In this document: piece by piece, positions 42,538 through 43,288 of the stretch
How positions within the stretch are numbered: position 1 is the stretch's first letter
Layout of the letters: each line of letters begins with the position of its first letter
NCBI RefSeq assembly: GCF_000239275.1
Contig: NZ_JH417605.1
Span: forward strand, 51,021 to 94,308
DNA length: 43,288 bases
Reading direction: 5' to 3'
DNA from: Megasphaera geminata F0357
GTDB lineage: Bacteria; Bacillota; Negativicutes; Veillonellales; Megasphaeraceae
The notes under the pieces: model-generated
Told to the model about the DNA's origin: nothing
The model's input: only the letters and a program-made list of their open reading frames with translations
Database searches by the model: none
Program-made: the position numbers and the translations under genes

Positions 42538-43288
42538 ATGAACTGGAAAAAATGGACGGTTACGGCAGCGGCAATCATAATGTCGGCAGCGGTTTTAACA
42601 GGGTGCGGTTCCGATTCGGCAACAACGGAGCAGAAGCTGCCCGATAAGATTGTCATCGGGTTTGACGACAACTTTCCGCCTATGGGGTTCCGCGATGAAA
42701 GCGGTAATATAGTCGGCTTTGATATCGACCTTGCACAGGAAGCAAGTAAACGCCTCGGCGTTTCCGTTGAATTCAAGCCCATCGACTGGGACAGCAAAGA
42801 AGCGGCGCTGAAGAGCAAACAGGTAGATCTTCTTTGGAACGGCCTTACCATTACGGAGGAACGCCGGCAGCAAATCGCCTTTTCCGAACCGTATATGAAA
42901 AATGCGCAGCTCCTGGTTGTCCGCGCCGATTCGGCAGTGAACGACAGAGCCGGGCTTGCAGGCAAGGTATTGGGCACACAGGAAGGCAGCAGTTCTGTCG
43001 ACGCATTAAATAAAGCGGCGGACTTTAAGTCGTCTTTAGGAAATGTTAAAATGTACGGAGACTTTGTGGCGGCCCTCATGGATTTGGAAGTCGGACGTAT
43101 TGACGGCGTCCTTGTAGACAGTGTTGTCGGCAGATATTACATGAGTAAGAAACCGGATCAGTTTAAAGTCATTGATCGGAATATGGGCGATGAAGAGTTC
43201 GGCATAGGCATGCGTAAGGAGGATACGCTTTTGAAAGAAAAAATTGATGACGTCCTCCGACAGATGAGTGAAGACGGCACGATGACAA
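42538..43288 (+). CDS. Amino-acid ABC transporter substrate-binding lipoprotein (partial, runs off the window)
   Basis: A solute-binding protein family 3 (GlnH/HisJ-like) lipoprotein, open to the window end with 250 residues visible. The signal peptide ends in the lipobox LTGC (Cys23). The family pattern follows: IVIGFDDNFPPMGFRDESG, IVGFDIDLAQEASKRLG, VDLLWNGLTITEERRQQIAFSEPY, GTQEGSSS and DGVLVDSVVGRYY. The residues after the TITEER motif fit polar amino-acid ligands. GGGAGGA supports ATG 42538. The permease and ATPase genes are presumably downstream, outside the window. Confidence 0.9.
   Translation, partial: MNWKKWTVTAAAIIMSAAVLTGCGSDSATTEQKLPDKIVIGFDDNFPPMGFRDESGNIVGFDIDLAQEASKRLGVSVEFKPIDWDSKEAALKSKQVDLLWNGLTITEERRQQIAFSEPYMKNAQLLVVRADSAVNDRAGLAGKVLGTQEGSSSVDALNKAADFKSSLGNVKMYGDFVAALMDLEVGRIDGVLVDSVVGRYYMSKKPDQFKVIDRNMGDEEFGIGMRKEDTLLKEKIDDVLRQMSEDGTMT

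Noticed and set aside
1-43288. CRISPR arrays, prophage, toxin-antitoxin or defence systems, rRNA genes
   Set aside because: I looked for regularly spaced repeats and characteristic genes and saw none. The only mobile-element trace is the short IS-end-like scar near 21700.

Overview
The window looks like a chromosomal segment of a diderm Firmicute (Negativicutes; a Megasphaera- or Veillonella-like anaerobe is my best guess). The housekeeping genes are of Firmicute type: RNase J, GdpP, a YybS-like protein, a LonB/LonC-type protease, and HisZ with short HisG. Yet there is also a TonB-dependent outer-membrane receptor with a signal peptide and barrel-closing phenylalanines. HydE points to an [FeFe]-hydrogenase and an anaerobic life. 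This placement is inference from gene content; no search was run.

Layout. 1-350: tail of an unknown gene, a DUF951 protein and a terminator. 445-9325: a histidine operon, hisZ-G-D-C-B-H-A-F-IE, closed by a HAD phosphatase that may supply the one missing step, histidinol-phosphate phosphatase. 9326-14564: an iron-regulated-looking TonB receptor fused to a second porin-like barrel. 14638-16691: a consensus promoter, a structured leader with terminator, then trmB and ftsW. 16709-19122: uracil permease and hydE. 19119-20357: a two-subunit chromate-type transporter. 20391-21770: a methyltransferase, tRNA-Ser(UGA), a small membrane protein and an IS-end-like scar inside a terminator. 21836-26459: an envelope-flavoured cluster (degenerate 2-hydroxyacid dehydrogenase, NodB lipoprotein, phosphodiester glycosidase-like protein, an anchored unknown protein, a small unknown protein, UspA). 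26509-31472: zinc-type ABC transporter, Zur-like regulator, CzrA-like ArsR, SixA-like phosphatase, thiD and a secreted protein. 31561-40156: RNase J, YybS-like, GdpP, L9, Lon-family protease and DnaB. 40135-41770 (minus): a GntR/FCD regulator overlapping queG. 41795-43288: a membrane protein and the start of an amino-acid ABC transporter binding lipoprotein.

Ten genes are broken by about twelve single-base shifts, several in homopolymers: hisB, the TonB fusion (2), uraA, hydE, the NodB lipoprotein (2), thiD, RNase J, gdpP, the Lon protease and queG. Reading continues exactly in a neighbouring frame each time, and several of these genes are core functions, so I read this as uncorrected sequencing or assembly error rather than decay. 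Each is annotated as one gene over its full span.

The most notable items are the two-barrel outer-membrane fusion, the candidate histidinol-phosphatase, the trmB leader with twin hairpins sharing one loop sequence, and the zinc locus with two different metal regulators.
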